Made by a program: the position numbers and the translations under genes
Part shown: positions 31,328 to 40,622 of the stretch, in pieces
Position numbering within the stretch: the stretch's first letter is position 1
How the letters are laid out: the number at the start of each line of letters is the position of its first letter
The notes under the pieces: generated by a model
What the model was told of the DNA's origin: nothing
Databases searched by the model: none
The model's input: only the letters and a program-made list of their open reading frames with translations
Assembly: GCA_047639555.1 (NCBI GenBank)
Contig: JBLIOE010000001.1
Location: 186,001-250,000, forward strand
Direction: 5' to 3'
DNA from: JAJRXC01 sp047639555
Lineage (GTDB): Bacteria > Actinomycetota > Acidimicrobiia > Acidimicrobiales > Aldehydirespiratoraceae
Length of the DNA: 64,000 bases

Positions 31328-33633
31328 GTCTTTGACCACTCCGCCCGCGGGGTGAAGATTTGCGAGTCAACGTCGGTCGTAAGGTCGACGCAGCGCAGTG
31401 ACCCGGTGAACGGGAACGCGCCTTCATAGTCGTCGTACGCCACGGCCGGCCCCCATCCTCGCCCGACCGCAAGCCCCTCTTGCACCATCGAGTAACCCAT
31501 TGGGGCGATGCGCATTCGTTCGTTGACGCCCGCTTCCTGGCCGTCGATGACCAGCCGCGCCCGACCCCAGCCCTGCTCGATGGGTTCGAACTCCATGCGA
31601 ATCTCCACCTCTCGGCCAACTGGCAAGGGGGCCGAAGTCTGCACCTCGGTGAATTCGATCTGCAGCACGTTGTGCACATAACGAACGTGCCCGTTCTGCA
31701 CGAACAGCGCCCAGCCCCCAAGTTCGGCGCCTTGGCATACGAGCAGGCCTTCGTCGTCGGCGCTTTGCAACGTGGCGTAGGCCGTGACCGAGTGCCGACA
31801 GTTCAAGATCCGCGGCAGCGCGGGGTTCGGGATCGGCGTGGTGCCCGGGTAGTAGCGGTAGACGTCGCGATCCTCGCTGGCGGCCGGGCGCGTCGGGTCA
31901 ATGAACCGGTCGCGACCACGGTCATCGAGGGGCAACACATTGTGGCGCCGCGCTTCCTCCCACCAGAGTTCGATCAGCTCAGCCAGCTTCTCAGGGTGTT
32001 CGGCCGCAAGGTCATGAGCCTGCGAGTAGTCGAGCGCCTGGTGGTAGAGCTCCCACGGGTCCTGGTCCCAATCTGAGCCGGGAATATGCCAGGTGACAGC
32101 CGTCCAGCCTTCGTGCCAGATCGCTCGACTGCCGAGCATCTCGTAGTACTGGGTGGTGCGAACTTCACCGGCAGTCGGATCGAGAATGGTGGAGGCGAAA
32201 CTGTGGCCTTCGAGCGGCATTTGCTCGACGCCGTTGACCATCCGCGGCGCTGGCAGCCCCGCCAGTTCAAGCAACGTCGGGTAGAGGTCGGTCACATGGT
32301 GGTACTGGCTGCGGACCGCGCCGCCGTCGGTGATCTTCGCGGGCCAATGAACGATCATCGGATCAGTGTTGGCGCCGCGATGGGTGTCTCGCTTCCAACG
32401 TTTGAACGGCGTGTTGCCCGCCTGTGACCAGCCCATCGCGTAGTGCGGGTCGGTTCCCGAGCTTCCCATTTCATCAACCACGTCGAGCATCTCCGCCACC
32501 GACTGGTTCATCGTGTTGCGGAAGCGTTCGGTGTTCGTGGCACCCAGAGGGCCACCTTCCGAACTTGCCCCGTTGTCAGACAGGAACACCACGAGTGTGT
32601 CCTCAAAAACGTCGAGTTCGCGCAGCGCCTGCATCAGGCGGCCAATCTGAGCATCGGTGTGGTCGACGAAGCCGGCGAAGACCTCCATCTGTCGAGCGAA
32701 GAGTCGACGAGAATCATCGTCGAGGTCATCCCACGCCTCTACGAGTTCGTTGCGAGGCGGGAGATCGCAGTCGTCGGGAATGATCCCGAGCGCCTTCTGG
32801 CGTTCGAAGATCATCTGGCGCTCCTCGTCCCAGCCATGGTCGAACTTGCCGCGATAGTGCTCGATGTATTCGGGCGGCGCGTGGAATGGACAGTGGGGTG
32901 CGCCGAACGGCAAGTAGAAGAAGAACGGGCGACCAGACGCAACCTGCTGCTGATCGCGCAGCATCGTGATCGCCTTGTCCACGATGTCTTCCGACACGTG
33001 ATACGGATCACCCCGCTCGGTGGTCTCGGGGGTGGAGATCCGATGATTGTCTTCGGTAAGCATCGGATGCCACTGATCGACCTCGCCCGGCAGGAAGCCA
33101 TAGAAACGCTCGAACCCTTGGCCGAGCGGCCAGCGATCGAACGGGCCCGCCGCGGTCGCCTCTGCCGTTGGGGTGAGGTGCCACTTGCCCGCGACATAGG
33201 TGGAATAACCACTCTGCTTGAGCACTTCCGCGATCGACGCGGCCGACCGCGGCAAGAACGCGTTGGAGCCGGGAAAGCCACTCGCCATTTCGGCGATTGC
33301 GGAGAATCCGACCGAATGATGATTCCGTCCGGTCAACAACGCCGCGCGGGTCGGCGAGCAGAGCGCAGTGGTGTGGAAATTGTTGTAGCGCAGTCCGTCG
33401 GCCGCGAGGGCGGACACGTTGGGCGCATCGATCGATCCGCCGTAACACGACAGCTGTCCGAAGCCGAGGTCGTCGAGCATGATGACGACGATGTTCGGGG
33501 CGTCGGCCGGCGGGCGTTGTGGCGGCGGCCAATCCTGCGTCGACTCGGCGTAGGTGTTGGCGACGACCCCGGCGAACTCATGAGGCGGCGGCGGAAGCAC
33601 TTCACCGTGTACGGGCGGTGGCTGGTCCATCAT
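31324..33633 (-). CDS. Arylsulfatase (type I, formylglycine-dependent)
   Basis: A 769-aa sulfatase. The formylglycine motif is CSPTR (Cys92), followed by AALLTGRNHHSVG. The metal-binding Asp pair is in VIMLDDLGFGQ (54-55), and the second metal site is in VVFLSDNGASSEGGPLG. The C-terminal about 200 residues carry a jelly-roll region. There is no signal peptide, so the enzyme is probably cytoplasmic. It starts at ATG 33633, overlapping the stop of the alkylsulfatase-like gene by one base, so the two hydrolases are cotranscribed. A formylglycine-generating enzyme is not in the window. Confidence 0.93.
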   Translation of the reverse strand: MMDQPPPVHGEVLPPPPHEFAGVVANTYAESTQDWPPPQRPPADAPNIVVIMLDDLGFGQLSCYGGSIDAPNVSALAADGLRYNNFHTTALCSPTRAALLTGRNHHSVGFSAIAEMASGFPGSNAFLPRSAASIAEVLKQSGYSTYVAGKWHLTPTAEATAAGPFDRWPLGQGFERFYGFLPGEVDQWHPMLTEDNHRISTPETTERGDPYHVSEDIVDKAITMLRDQQQVASGRPFFFYLPFGAPHCPFHAPPEYIEHYRGKFDHGWDEERQMIFERQKALGIIPDDCDLPPRNELVEAWDDLDDDSRRLFARQMEVFAGFVDHTDAQIGRLMQALRELDVFEDTLVVFLSDNGASSEGGPLGATNTERFRNTMNQSVAEMLDVVDEMGSSGTDPHYAMGWSQAGNTPFKRWKRDTHRGANTDPMIVHWPAKITDGGAVRSQYHHVTDLYPTLLELAGLPAPRMVNGVEQMPLEGHSFASTILDPTAGEVRTTQYYEMLGSRAIWHEGWTAVTWHIPGSDWDQDPWELYHQALDYSQAHDLAAEHPEKLAELIELWWEEARRHNVLPLDDRGRDRFIDPTRPAASEDRDVYRYYPGTTPIPNPALPRILNCRHSVTAYATLQSADDEGLLVCQGAELGGWALFVQNGHVRYVHNVLQIEFTEVQTSAPLPVGREVEIRMEFEPIEQGWGRARLVIDGQEAGVNERMRIAPMGYSMVQEGLAVGRGWGPAVAYDDYEGAFPFTGSLRCVDLTTDVDSQIFTPRAEWSKT

Positions 33634-35339
33634 CAGGCTCCAAACGCGGGATGGTCAAAGCAGGACAGCACCCGATCGATACGGGTGCGGTCGCCGGAGA
33701 TCGTGGCCCGGCCGTCATCGAGTGCTGTCGCGATCGGCACGCGACCCGAGCAGATGTCGGCCCAAGTCTCGAGACTTAGCGCGATCTCCAGTTCGGCCTC
33801 GGCGCCGTCGGTGGGCACGGCGACACTGTTGCGAAGGCGGAGGCCCGGTGTAGACCCGTCGGGGAAACGGAAGCGCACTTCGTCCTCTACTCCCGCGGCG
33901 AGAGCCGGATCGACCAGTACGCGCAAGGCGTGCACGGTGATCTCGGGTCGGGCCGCAAGCACCGCGCCGCGCCCAAAGACGTGCACGCGCATACGGTCGA
34001 GCGGGAGTGACCCCTCCAGCTCGCGAGCACGGGTAATGCACCAGTTTCGAATGTTGGCGGCCGTTGAACGCACACCGATCGTGCGGATCGCTTCAGCGAG
34101 CAGCTGGCGATCAGCGTCTTCGGCCTCGGGACGACGGGCGAGCCACGATCCCATCTCTACTGCCCAGCGAAGATCCTCTTCGTCGATAGCGGCCCGGACC
34201 TTCGCACGCACCACTGCCGCGCCGCCGAAGCCCTCCACGATTCGGGCCGAACGATCTGCGGGAAGCAAAGGAAACAACTCGGACTCGTCGCCGTCGAACC
34301 AGCCGATGAGACCGTGGTGGATCTGACGAACATGGTGTTCGGCGACGCCGTAGAGCTGTCGGGTCAGCTGACCGCCGGCGTAACGCTCGGGGAGCTGCAC
34401 GAACTCACCCAGCTCCGCGACCGACAGATCCTTGTTGACCCCGCGCACCGTTTGATCAAACAGGTACTGGATCGAGTCACGATCGAGAGTTACTTCGTGC
34501 CGGATCTCCGCCGCTCCACTTAGCGGCACGCCGTGCGCACCGACAAGATGTTCGGCGCCAAGTCCAAGAAGATGATCAAGTCCCTCGAGCAGTACGCGCG
34601 GGTCGCGATACCCCTCACCGCGGATTGCGAAGACGTTGAAGAGCACCGGCCACGCAATGTTGTGAACAGCCGTCGCGAGCTCAGGAAACCAGATCGTGAC
34701 GCTGTCGTCGGCATCGGACGGGGCGGGCGTCATCTCGACCGTCAGTCCCGCGATCGTGGCCGTAACCGGGCCCGACATGATCTCGGTCGGTGGGATAAAG
34801 CCGACAGTGTGTGGTGCGTGGTCGGCTCGGCGGAATGATTGACCGAGGCCGACATTGATCAGGCCGTCTTCCCCTTCCGCATCGAGCAACAGCCCGAACT
34901 GATGTACGGCGCCGCGAGTGGCCGACGCGCTCAGCTCCACTCCCGTCCGCTCACGGTTCGAGACGATTCGTTCATGTCCCCAGATCGGAATGGCGTCACC
35001 CGCGCCGTCGATCGCGGCCGTCCCGCCGACGTAGTGCGAGTGCGTGTAGATGACCGCGGCGACCGGAGCCGAGGTCTCCGCCCGCAGTGCGTCGAGCGAC
35101 CACTGCAGCTCCTGAGTGGACTCACCCGTATCGATCACGATGAGGCCCTCGGGCCCCTCCACAAAGTTCTGGTTCGACAGGCCGTTGCCGACGACGGACC
35201 ACACGCCCTCGCGCACCTTATGCACGGCCCGTTCGAACTGAGGGGTGTGGTCGATCGTGTCGCGATGACCGCGCTGACCTTGTGGTCCAGTGGCGACGAC
35301 CGAAGGATCGGTCGAGAAGCTGGCGGGGATGTGGTTCAT
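33633..35339 (-). CDS. Alkylsulfatase-like metallo-beta-lactamase protein lacking the Asp-His pair
   Basis: A 568-aa protein with the three-part layout of SdsA-type alkylsulfatases: MBL domain, dimerisation domain (LFDQTVRGVNKDLSV is the signature) and an SCP2-like C-terminal domain (ATISGDRTRIDRVLSCFDHP). The MBL metal motif is abnormal: family members read H-S-H-x-D-H, while here it is YTHSHYVGG (His100, His102), missing two residues including the Asp and the next His. It may therefore hold one metal or none. It is cotranscribed with the arylsulfatase. Confidence 0.8.
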   Translation of the reverse strand: MNHIPASFSTDPSVVATGPQGQRGHRDTIDHTPQFERAVHKVREGVWSVVGNGLSNQNFVEGPEGLIVIDTGESTQELQWSLDALRAETSAPVAAVIYTHSHYVGGTAAIDGAGDAIPIWGHERIVSNRERTGVELSASATRGAVHQFGLLLDAEGEDGLINVGLGQSFRRADHAPHTVGFIPPTEIMSGPVTATIAGLTVEMTPAPSDADDSVTIWFPELATAVHNIAWPVLFNVFAIRGEGYRDPRVLLEGLDHLLGLGAEHLVGAHGVPLSGAAEIRHEVTLDRDSIQYLFDQTVRGVNKDLSVAELGEFVQLPERYAGGQLTRQLYGVAEHHVRQIHHGLIGWFDGDESELFPLLPADRSARIVEGFGGAAVVRAKVRAAIDEEDLRWAVEMGSWLARRPEAEDADRQLLAEAIRTIGVRSTAANIRNWCITRARELEGSLPLDRMRVHVFGRGAVLAARPEITVHALRVLVDPALAAGVEDEVRFRFPDGSTPGLRLRNSVAVPTDGAEAELEIALSLETWADICSGRVPIATALDDGRATISGDRTRIDRVLSCFDHPAFGA

Positions 35340-35423
35340 AGGTGACTCCGGCTCGGCGGTCAGGCGAGCGTCACCGTAGTCATCTTCAGGCCGGTCGGCC
35401 GCCGCGCTCAGCTTGCCGGAGCG

Positions 35424-36671
35424 TCAGCGAAGAGGAATGCGCGCCGCAACCGAGGTGCCGATGCCCGGAGTGCTCTGTATGTCGATCGAACCTGCGGCCG
35501 CGCCCATCCGGTCCTCCATATTCTGAATGCCGGCACCGGTGCGATCGACCGTGAGGTCGAAGCCAGTCCCGTTGTCCTCCACGATCAGAATCATGTCGTC
35601 GGCTTCCTCACACAGACTCACCGATATCACCGCGTTCGAACCGGCGTGTTTCAGCACGTTCTGAACGGCCTCGAGACAGAGAAAGTAGACGGCGGCCTCT
35701 CGGCCCGGATCCATGCGCGGCACGTCGTTGATGTCAGCTCGGAGAGGATTCTCAAGCTGTCCAACCATCGCTCTAAGGGCCGGTCCAAGACCATGTTGTG
35801 TAAGCACCGGCGGATACAAACCTCGCACGAGCGCTCGCATCTCTTCTTGCGCGTGGCGTACCTCATCGCGGATCCGGTCGAGCGTGTCCCGCGCGGCGGC
35901 CGGGTCCGAGGACACCAGCTCCTTCGTCAGCGAAATCTGCAGGCTGAGGCCAACGAGCCGTTGCTGGGCGCCATCGTGCAGATCTCGCTCGATCCGTCGA
36001 CGTTCGTGATCGGCGGCAGCGACGATACGGGATCGCGACAAACGAAGGAGCTCCGCCTGGCTCGCGATCTGGGCCTGGCTCACTTGTAGACCCTCGTTCG
36101 CTTCCACCGAGAGTCGCAGAGAGTCTCGCAGCGACGCTGCGGTTTGGGCGCCCGCCTGGGTGATAAGCACGGCCATGAACGGAGCGAAGATGATGAGCAC
36201 TGCATCGGTGACCCATTCGGGCACCGACTCGGTGAGCCCAGAGAAATCCTGCAAAAGGCCAAGCGCCGCCGCGCTGGTGCCAACGATGACTGCGCCGATA
36301 ATCATCACCCGGAACTGACGACGAGAGACGTAGGGCGCCGAGATGATCACGGGTAACACTGCGGCCATGATCTGCACCGGCCACGCAAAAGTGGCGACGG
36401 CCGCGGTGGTCAGCGCAACCCCCCAGTTGCCAGCAACAAGCCACCAGCACGCCGCCACCGCTCGGCCTTGCTTCAGGGGTCGGAGCCCCATCGCCATGGT
36501 GATCGCGGCGGATCCCGCCATCGCTCCCGCGACAAGCAGCCACACATTGCTCTCGACCCAGAGATAGACGGCGAGGGTGAACGCGGTCGCGAGACTCGAA
36601 ACGACCACGTCGAGCACAACGAACTGGCGCAGCCGATCGAGCCGCTCCTGCTCGCCGGGATCGACGATCAC
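35424..36671 (-). CDS. Sensor histidine kinase (NarL/LiaS-like)
   Basis: A 415-aa kinase. The N-terminal about 170 residues contain five or six TM helices, the HisKA_3 domain has RRRIERDLHDGAQQRLVGLS with the phospho-accepting His, and the ATPase domain shows the N box LKHAGSNAVI and G box VEDNGTGFDL. It begins at GTG 36671, 8 bp after the response regulator stop. The sensed signal is unknown; there is no large extracellular loop, so the membrane itself or a membrane ligand is likely detected. Confidence 0.92.
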   Translation of the reverse strand: MIVDPGEQERLDRLRQFVVLDVVVSSLATAFTLAVYLWVESNVWLLVAGAMAGSAAITMAMGLRPLKQGRAVAACWWLVAGNWGVALTTAAVATFAWPVQIMAAVLPVIISAPYVSRRQFRVMIIGAVIVGTSAAALGLLQDFSGLTESVPEWVTDAVLIIFAPFMAVLITQAGAQTAASLRDSLRLSVEANEGLQVSQAQIASQAELLRLSRSRIVAAADHERRRIERDLHDGAQQRLVGLSLQISLTKELVSSDPAAARDTLDRIRDEVRHAQEEMRALVRGLYPPVLTQHGLGPALRAMVGQLENPLRADINDVPRMDPGREAAVYFLCLEAVQNVLKHAGSNAVISVSLCEEADDMILIVEDNGTGFDLTVDRTGAGIQNMEDRMGAAAGSIDIQSTPGIGTSVAARIPLR

Positions 36672-36679
36672 GGTGTGGG

Positions 36680-37375
36680 CTAACCCTTCCCGGCGAGGAA
36701 CAACAGCACGGCCTTCACGCGACGATTGATCTCGTCATCCTCGGTGAGGCCGAGCTTCGCGAAGATCGCGTTTGTGTGCTTTTCAACGGCGTGGCGGCTG
36801 ACGTGCAGGGACTCGGCGACCGCGGTGTTGCTCCGGCCCGCGGCGATCTCGGCGAGCACATCTAGCTCACGAGGCGACAGGGTTTGTAGGGGCGAGTCGA
36901 TCACTCGGGCCCGGGCCTGGATGAGGACATCAACCACCGTGTCGTCGATGAACGAACCCCCGCTCGCTACGGAACGAATCGCCCCGAGGAGATGGTCGAG
37001 ATCATCAACCCGATCCTTGACGACATAGCCACGGCCGCGGGAGCCCTCACCAAGCACGGCAATGACGTATTCGGGTTCGGCGAATTGGGAGATCACCACA
37101 ACCCCAAGCTCGGGGTGTGTCTGCCGCAGGGTCTCCGCGGCGCGGACTCCCTCGTCGGAATGGCTCGGCGGCATCCGAATATCGGTCAGCACGACATCAG
37201 GGTTGTGCTCCTCGACGGCGGCGAGCAGCTCTGGGAGCGACGCACACGTGCCCACGAGCTCTACTTCGTCGCAGGTACGGAGCAGGCTGACGAGCCCCTC
37301 GCGCACGAGCAAGTTGTCTTCCGCCAGCACGAGCCGCACGACTTTCGGAGGAGCCATAGGGGAGACGCTAGTCAT
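36680..37375 (-). CDS. NarL/LuxR-family response regulator
   Basis: A 231-aa regulator with a receiver domain (LVLAEDNLLVREG, phospho-Asp in VVLTDIRMPP, Lys in VVKD) and a LuxR HTH (LSPRELDVLAEIAAGRSNTA then VAESLHVSRHAVEKHTNAIF). It is the first gene of the pair with the kinase. ATG 37375 and ATG 37357 are both possible starts. Confidence 0.93.
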   Translation of the reverse strand: MTSVSPMAPPKVVRLVLAEDNLLVREGLVSLLRTCDEVELVGTCASLPELLAAVEEHNPDVVLTDIRMPPSHSDEGVRAAETLRQTHPELGVVVISQFAEPEYVIAVLGEGSRGRGYVVKDRVDDLDHLLGAIRSVASGGSFIDDTVVDVLIQARARVIDSPLQTLSPRELDVLAEIAAGRSNTAVAESLHVSRHAVEKHTNAIFAKLGLTEDDEINRRVKAVLLFLAGKG

Positions 37376-37523
37376 CGGCTGGCCGCGAGGACGAGAACTG
37401 CAACGAGGATGAAGAGGAGTGCCATGACGACAGCGTCACAGAACTGCCCTCCCCGGCGAGAGGCACCAGTCGCACTTCTCACTTCCGGACACGGGGTAAG
37501 GAAAGCCCTACCTCCAGACGCGA

Positions 37524-37551
37524 AAGAGCCCGGACCGAAGCCCGGGCTCTT
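37524..37551 (-). terminator. Terminator of the SLH-domain gene
   Basis: AAGAGCCCGG and CCGGGCTCTT form a perfect 10-bp stem. Read on the minus strand it lies 18 bp after the stop of the SLH gene and is followed by TT. It may work in both directions. Confidence 0.8.
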
Positions 37552-37569
37552 GGTGTGGATCCGCCGCGA

Positions 37570-38268
37570 TCAGCTGATCAGGTGCACCTGAGCGGTCAGG
37601 AGCATGTCGTCAAGAGTGAATGTCATCCCGTCGGCGAAGAGGCCGGCGATGATCTGTTCGTTGTCCATCATGAGGGTCACTTCGTACGTACCCGCCTCAA
37701 GCTCGCCGGTGACCATGCTGGTGGCATGGGATTCCCAGCCATTGCTCGTTGCTGACCCGCCATTGGTGCTGTCGAATGCCTGGTTGGTATCTCGAATGTC
37801 GACACCATCGACGAGGAAGTCGACCTCGCACCACGAGGAGTTTCCGCCATCACTCGTACACACCGACTCCGCGGTAAACCGTGCTTCGATGACGCCGGTA
37901 TGTCCTTCCGGAATCGTCACCGTCGCGGAAACGCCCGCGTCGAATGGATTCAGGCTCGACGTGGATACGCCGCCGCCCTGCTGATCGCTGGCGAAGAGGT
38001 TGGTCGTCGACGGGGCGACCACGTTGTCGTGGTAGCGCTTGAGGAAGGTAACTGACTCGCCGCGGGTCACACCGTCGGTGGGGGCGAACTGGGTGGCGGA
38101 CTTGCCGGTGGTGATCCCGTTGTCGAACGCCCATTCGACCGGGTCGGCGAAGAAGGCACCGTCGGCCACGTCGTCAAAAACGTGGGTGGCGTACGCCGTG
38201 GCGGGCACGCACAACACGCCCGCCACGACTGCGGCTGCAAATCGGGTCTTCGTCATCGTGAGAGGCAT
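37570..38268 (-). CDS. Secreted SLH-domain protein
   Basis: A 232-aa exported protein: signal peptide (AAAVVAGVLCVPATAYA), then one S-layer homology motif, HVFDDVADGAFFADPVEWAF followed by DNGITTGKSATQFAPTDGVT and RGESVTFLKRYH. The remaining about 150 residues form a beta-rich domain with two cysteines. A single SLH unit is too few for firm wall anchoring in known systems. ATG 38268 has AGGAG at good spacing. It has its own terminator. Confidence 0.78.
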   Translation of the reverse strand: MPLTMTKTRFAAAVVAGVLCVPATAYATHVFDDVADGAFFADPVEWAFDNGITTGKSATQFAPTDGVTRGESVTFLKRYHDNVVAPSTTNLFASDQQGGGVSTSSLNPFDAGVSATVTIPEGHTGVIEARFTAESVCTSDGGNSSWCEVDFLVDGVDIRDTNQAFDSTNGGSATSNGWESHATSMVTGELEAGTYEVTLMMDNEQIIAGLFADGMTFTLDDMLLTAQVHLIS

Positions 38269-38433
38269 TCGAAACACTCCTGAGGGTTGGTGATGGCAGC
38301 ATCCGCTATGTGGCGCCGGTGCGGAATCAGGAGGTCTGGAGTCTTTTCTTCCGGCCCGCCCGTACGGATCGCCGTAGGGTCGGCCAATATCTCGGGCAAG
38401 GTCGCCATGTCAGCTGTTCGACGAAACGATCGC

Positions 38434-39354
38434 CTAGCCAGAGAACGCGAGTTCGAGACCGGGTCGAGCCCAGTCCACCTCGATCAACTGGCCCGTGCCG
38501 GAGAGCGTGCAGAACGCTCGAGGCTCGGCACCCACGAAGCAGATGTTGGTAACAAGCAGGTCGGGCATCGGCGTGTGTTCCACGACACTGCCATCCGGCG
38601 AGATCGAAGTGATCCCACCATCACCGAGGGTGCCGACACAGACCCATCCGTCGCCATCGACGGCCAACGAATCGAACAAGACCGCGCCGGCCGCGCCATG
38701 CAACAGTTCGCCGCCACCCGCGTTGATCGGATTCGCGGTGAGCACCTCGCCTGGTCCGGCAACGGCGAACGAGTACACCCGGCCGGTGTGGGTTTCCGCG
38801 GCATAAAGCACGGTGCCGTCCGGCGACAGCCCAATGCCGTTGGGAGCGTCGAGCGGATGCACAACTTCGACACACGAGCTGCCGTCGGCCGCCGCGTAGT
38901 GAAGCCCGGTGCGGTCACTTGTCCGTTCGAGTCGCACGCCATGGTCGGTGAAGTAGAAGCCGCCATGGGCATCGAAGACAAGATCGTTCGGCGCTCGCAG
39001 CGGTCGACCCGAGCTCTCGGCGTAGAGCGTTTCGAATTCGCCCGTCGCCAGGTCAACTCGCTGGATCGAGCCGCCCTTCCATGTGTCGGGGACAGGCCCA
39101 GGAATGTTGATTCCCATCGAGTCGTCGAACTCGAAGCAGCCGCCGTTGTTCGTGATGTAGCACTTGCCGTCCGGGCCGATGGCCGCACCGTTCGGGCCGC
39201 CACCCAGATCGGCAATCACGGAAACCGTGCCGTCCGGGGTGACCCGACTCAGCGTGCCTCGCTGAATTTCGACCAACACGACGCTCCCGTCGGCCATCGC
39301 GATCGGTCCTTCGGGAAATTGCAGGCCAGTAGCGATCGTTCGGATCTCAGTCAT
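38434..39354 (-). CDS. SMP-30/gluconolactonase-family protein
   Basis: A 306-aa six-bladed beta-propeller. The metal-binding residues are indicated by FPEGPIAMADGS (Glu), APNDLVFDAHGGFYFTD (Asn, Asp) and LDAPNGIGLSPDG (Asn). Such enzymes hydrolyse sugar or organophosphate lactones. ATG 39354 has GAGAG upstream; the long frame to 39468 crosses the divergent hisE gene and is not used. It is probably cytoplasmic. Confidence 0.87.
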   Translation of the reverse strand: MTEIRTIATGLQFPEGPIAMADGSVVLVEIQRGTLSRVTPDGTVSVIADLGGGPNGAAIGPDGKCYITNNGGCFEFDDSMGINIPGPVPDTWKGGSIQRVDLATGEFETLYAESSGRPLRAPNDLVFDAHGGFYFTDHGVRLERTSDRTGLHYAAADGSSCVEVVHPLDAPNGIGLSPDGTVLYAAETHTGRVYSFAVAGPGEVLTANPINAGGGELLHGAAGAVLFDSLAVDGDGWVCVGTLGDGGITSISPDGSVVEHTPMPDLLVTNICFVGAEPRAFCTLSGTGQLIEVDWARPGLELAFSG

Positions 39355-39424
39355 CTCTCTCAACCATTCTGTATCTCCGTGGTTAAGTCGCACCCTAGAT
39401 CGCTGTCGGCCGTAGCGTGGAAGG

Positions 39425-39703
39425 GTGATTCTCGATGAACTCGAACAGGTTCTTCGGTCGCGGCGCACCGCGAACCCGGAAGAGTCCTACACCGCCCAGC
39501 TGCTCGCCGACCCCGACCTCGCGCAGCGAAAGATCATGGAAGAGGCGTTCGAGGTCTGCTTGGAGCTCGGCCGTTCCAACAATGATCCGGCGCTCACCGC
39601 GCAGGAAGCCGCCGACCTCCTCTACCACCTGCTCGTCGGGTTGGTCTCCGTCGATGTGCCGCTCGCTGATGTGTTGGCCGTGCTCGAGGAGCGCCAATCA
39701 TGA
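39425..39703 (+). CDS. hisE: Phosphoribosyl-ATP pyrophosphatase
   Basis: A 92-aa MazG-like hydrolase for the second step of histidine biosynthesis. KIMEEAFEVCLELG and EAADLLYHLLVGL hold the acidic metal ligands. It starts at GTG 39425 and its TGA overlaps the hisG ATG as ATGA. The rest of the his genes are elsewhere. Confidence 0.94.
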   Translation: MILDELEQVLRSRRTANPEESYTAQLLADPDLAQRKIMEEAFEVCLELGRSNNDPALTAQEAADLLYHLLVGLVSVDVPLADVLAVLEERQS

Positions 39704-40545
39704 GCGCCCGCGTCGCCGTTCCTTCCAAAGGTCGCCTGCGCGATCGCGTCTTCGATCTCCTCCGCCAGGCGGGCTACAACCTGCGCCAACTCGGCACGGA
39801 GAACGCAGCCCTGCTCGTCGAAAACATCGAGTTCATCGAGATGCGGCCGCGTGACGCGGCAGCCTGGCTTCGAGCCGGTCGCCTCGATGCCGCGTTCATC
39901 TCCACCGACACCGCGCTCGAAAATGAGATCGAAGACTGGCCGGCCATCGATCTGGGCTTCTCTCGCTCCGATCTCGTGCTGGCGTGCCGCACCGACGCCC
40001 CTTACGCGTCGGCCGCCGACCTCGCCGGCAAAACCGTCGCGACCCACCTCCCCAACTGGACTCAGCGCTGGTTCGACGGCCAGAAGATCGATGTCAACGT
40101 GGTCCCGATGGGCGGCTCACTCGAGGGCATTGTCGCCCGCGGTCTCGCCGATGCCATCGTCGATCTTCGCGAGACGGGCAACAGCCTGCGCCGCAACTCG
40201 CTGCACGTGATCGAAGAAGGCCCCAGCTGCCAAGCCGTCTTTGCCCACCAGCCCGACGACACCCATTCCGAAGTCGCCAGCCTTCTCTTGCGAATGGAGG
40301 CAGCCCGCGCCGCCGGCACCCGCCAGTACCTGGTGCTCCACATTCCGCCCGACAAGGTCGACGACCTCGGCTCGATTTTCCCCGGCTTGGCCGCACCGAC
40401 CCTGCTTCCCCTTTCGGGGCGTGACGACCTAGTCGCCGTGCACCTCGTCGTGCAGCGCGACGACTTGTGGGGCCGCCTCGCCGACCTCCGCAACCTCGGC
40501 GCCACCGGCATCGTCGCCCTCCCCACCAACGCCATCCTCGAGTAG
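39700..40545 (+). CDS. hisG: ATP phosphoribosyltransferase (long form)
   Basis: A 281-aa enzyme for the first step of histidine biosynthesis. RVAVPSKGRLRDRVFDLL, GRLDAAFISTD and the phosphate-binding GLADAIVDLRETGNSLR are diagnostic. The C-terminal 75 residues (VVQRDDLWGRLADLRNLGAT, then GIVALPTNAIL) form the ACT-like histidine-sensing domain, so it is probably feedback inhibited and hexameric. It is translationally coupled to hisE and followed by a strong hairpin. Confidence 0.94.
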   Translation: MSARVAVPSKGRLRDRVFDLLRQAGYNLRQLGTENAALLVENIEFIEMRPRDAAAWLRAGRLDAAFISTDTALENEIEDWPAIDLGFSRSDLVLACRTDAPYASAADLAGKTVATHLPNWTQRWFDGQKIDVNVVPMGGSLEGIVARGLADAIVDLRETGNSLRRNSLHVIEEGPSCQAVFAHQPDDTHSEVASLLLRMEAARAAGTRQYLVLHIPPDKVDDLGSIFPGLAAPTLLPLSGRDDLVAVHLVVQRDDLWGRLADLRNLGATGIVALPTNAILE

Positions 40546-40548
40546 TCC

Positions 40549-40597
40549 GTTCTGTGAACGGAAACCGGCGCCCTGCGCCGGTTTCGGTTCACAGAAC
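40549..40597 (+). terminator. Long hairpin terminator after hisG
   Basis: A 22-bp stem with one mismatch (40549-40570 with 40576-40597) and a CCCTG loop begins 4 bp after the hisG stop. There is no T tract after the stem. It is far longer than a usual terminator stem. Confidence 0.75.
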
Positions 40598-40622
40598 ATC
40601 GAACGTGGGGTAGGAAGTTGGG

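Noticed and set aside
39425..40545. A full histidine operon
   Set aside because: Only hisE and hisG are present; flanking genes are unrelated to histidine.
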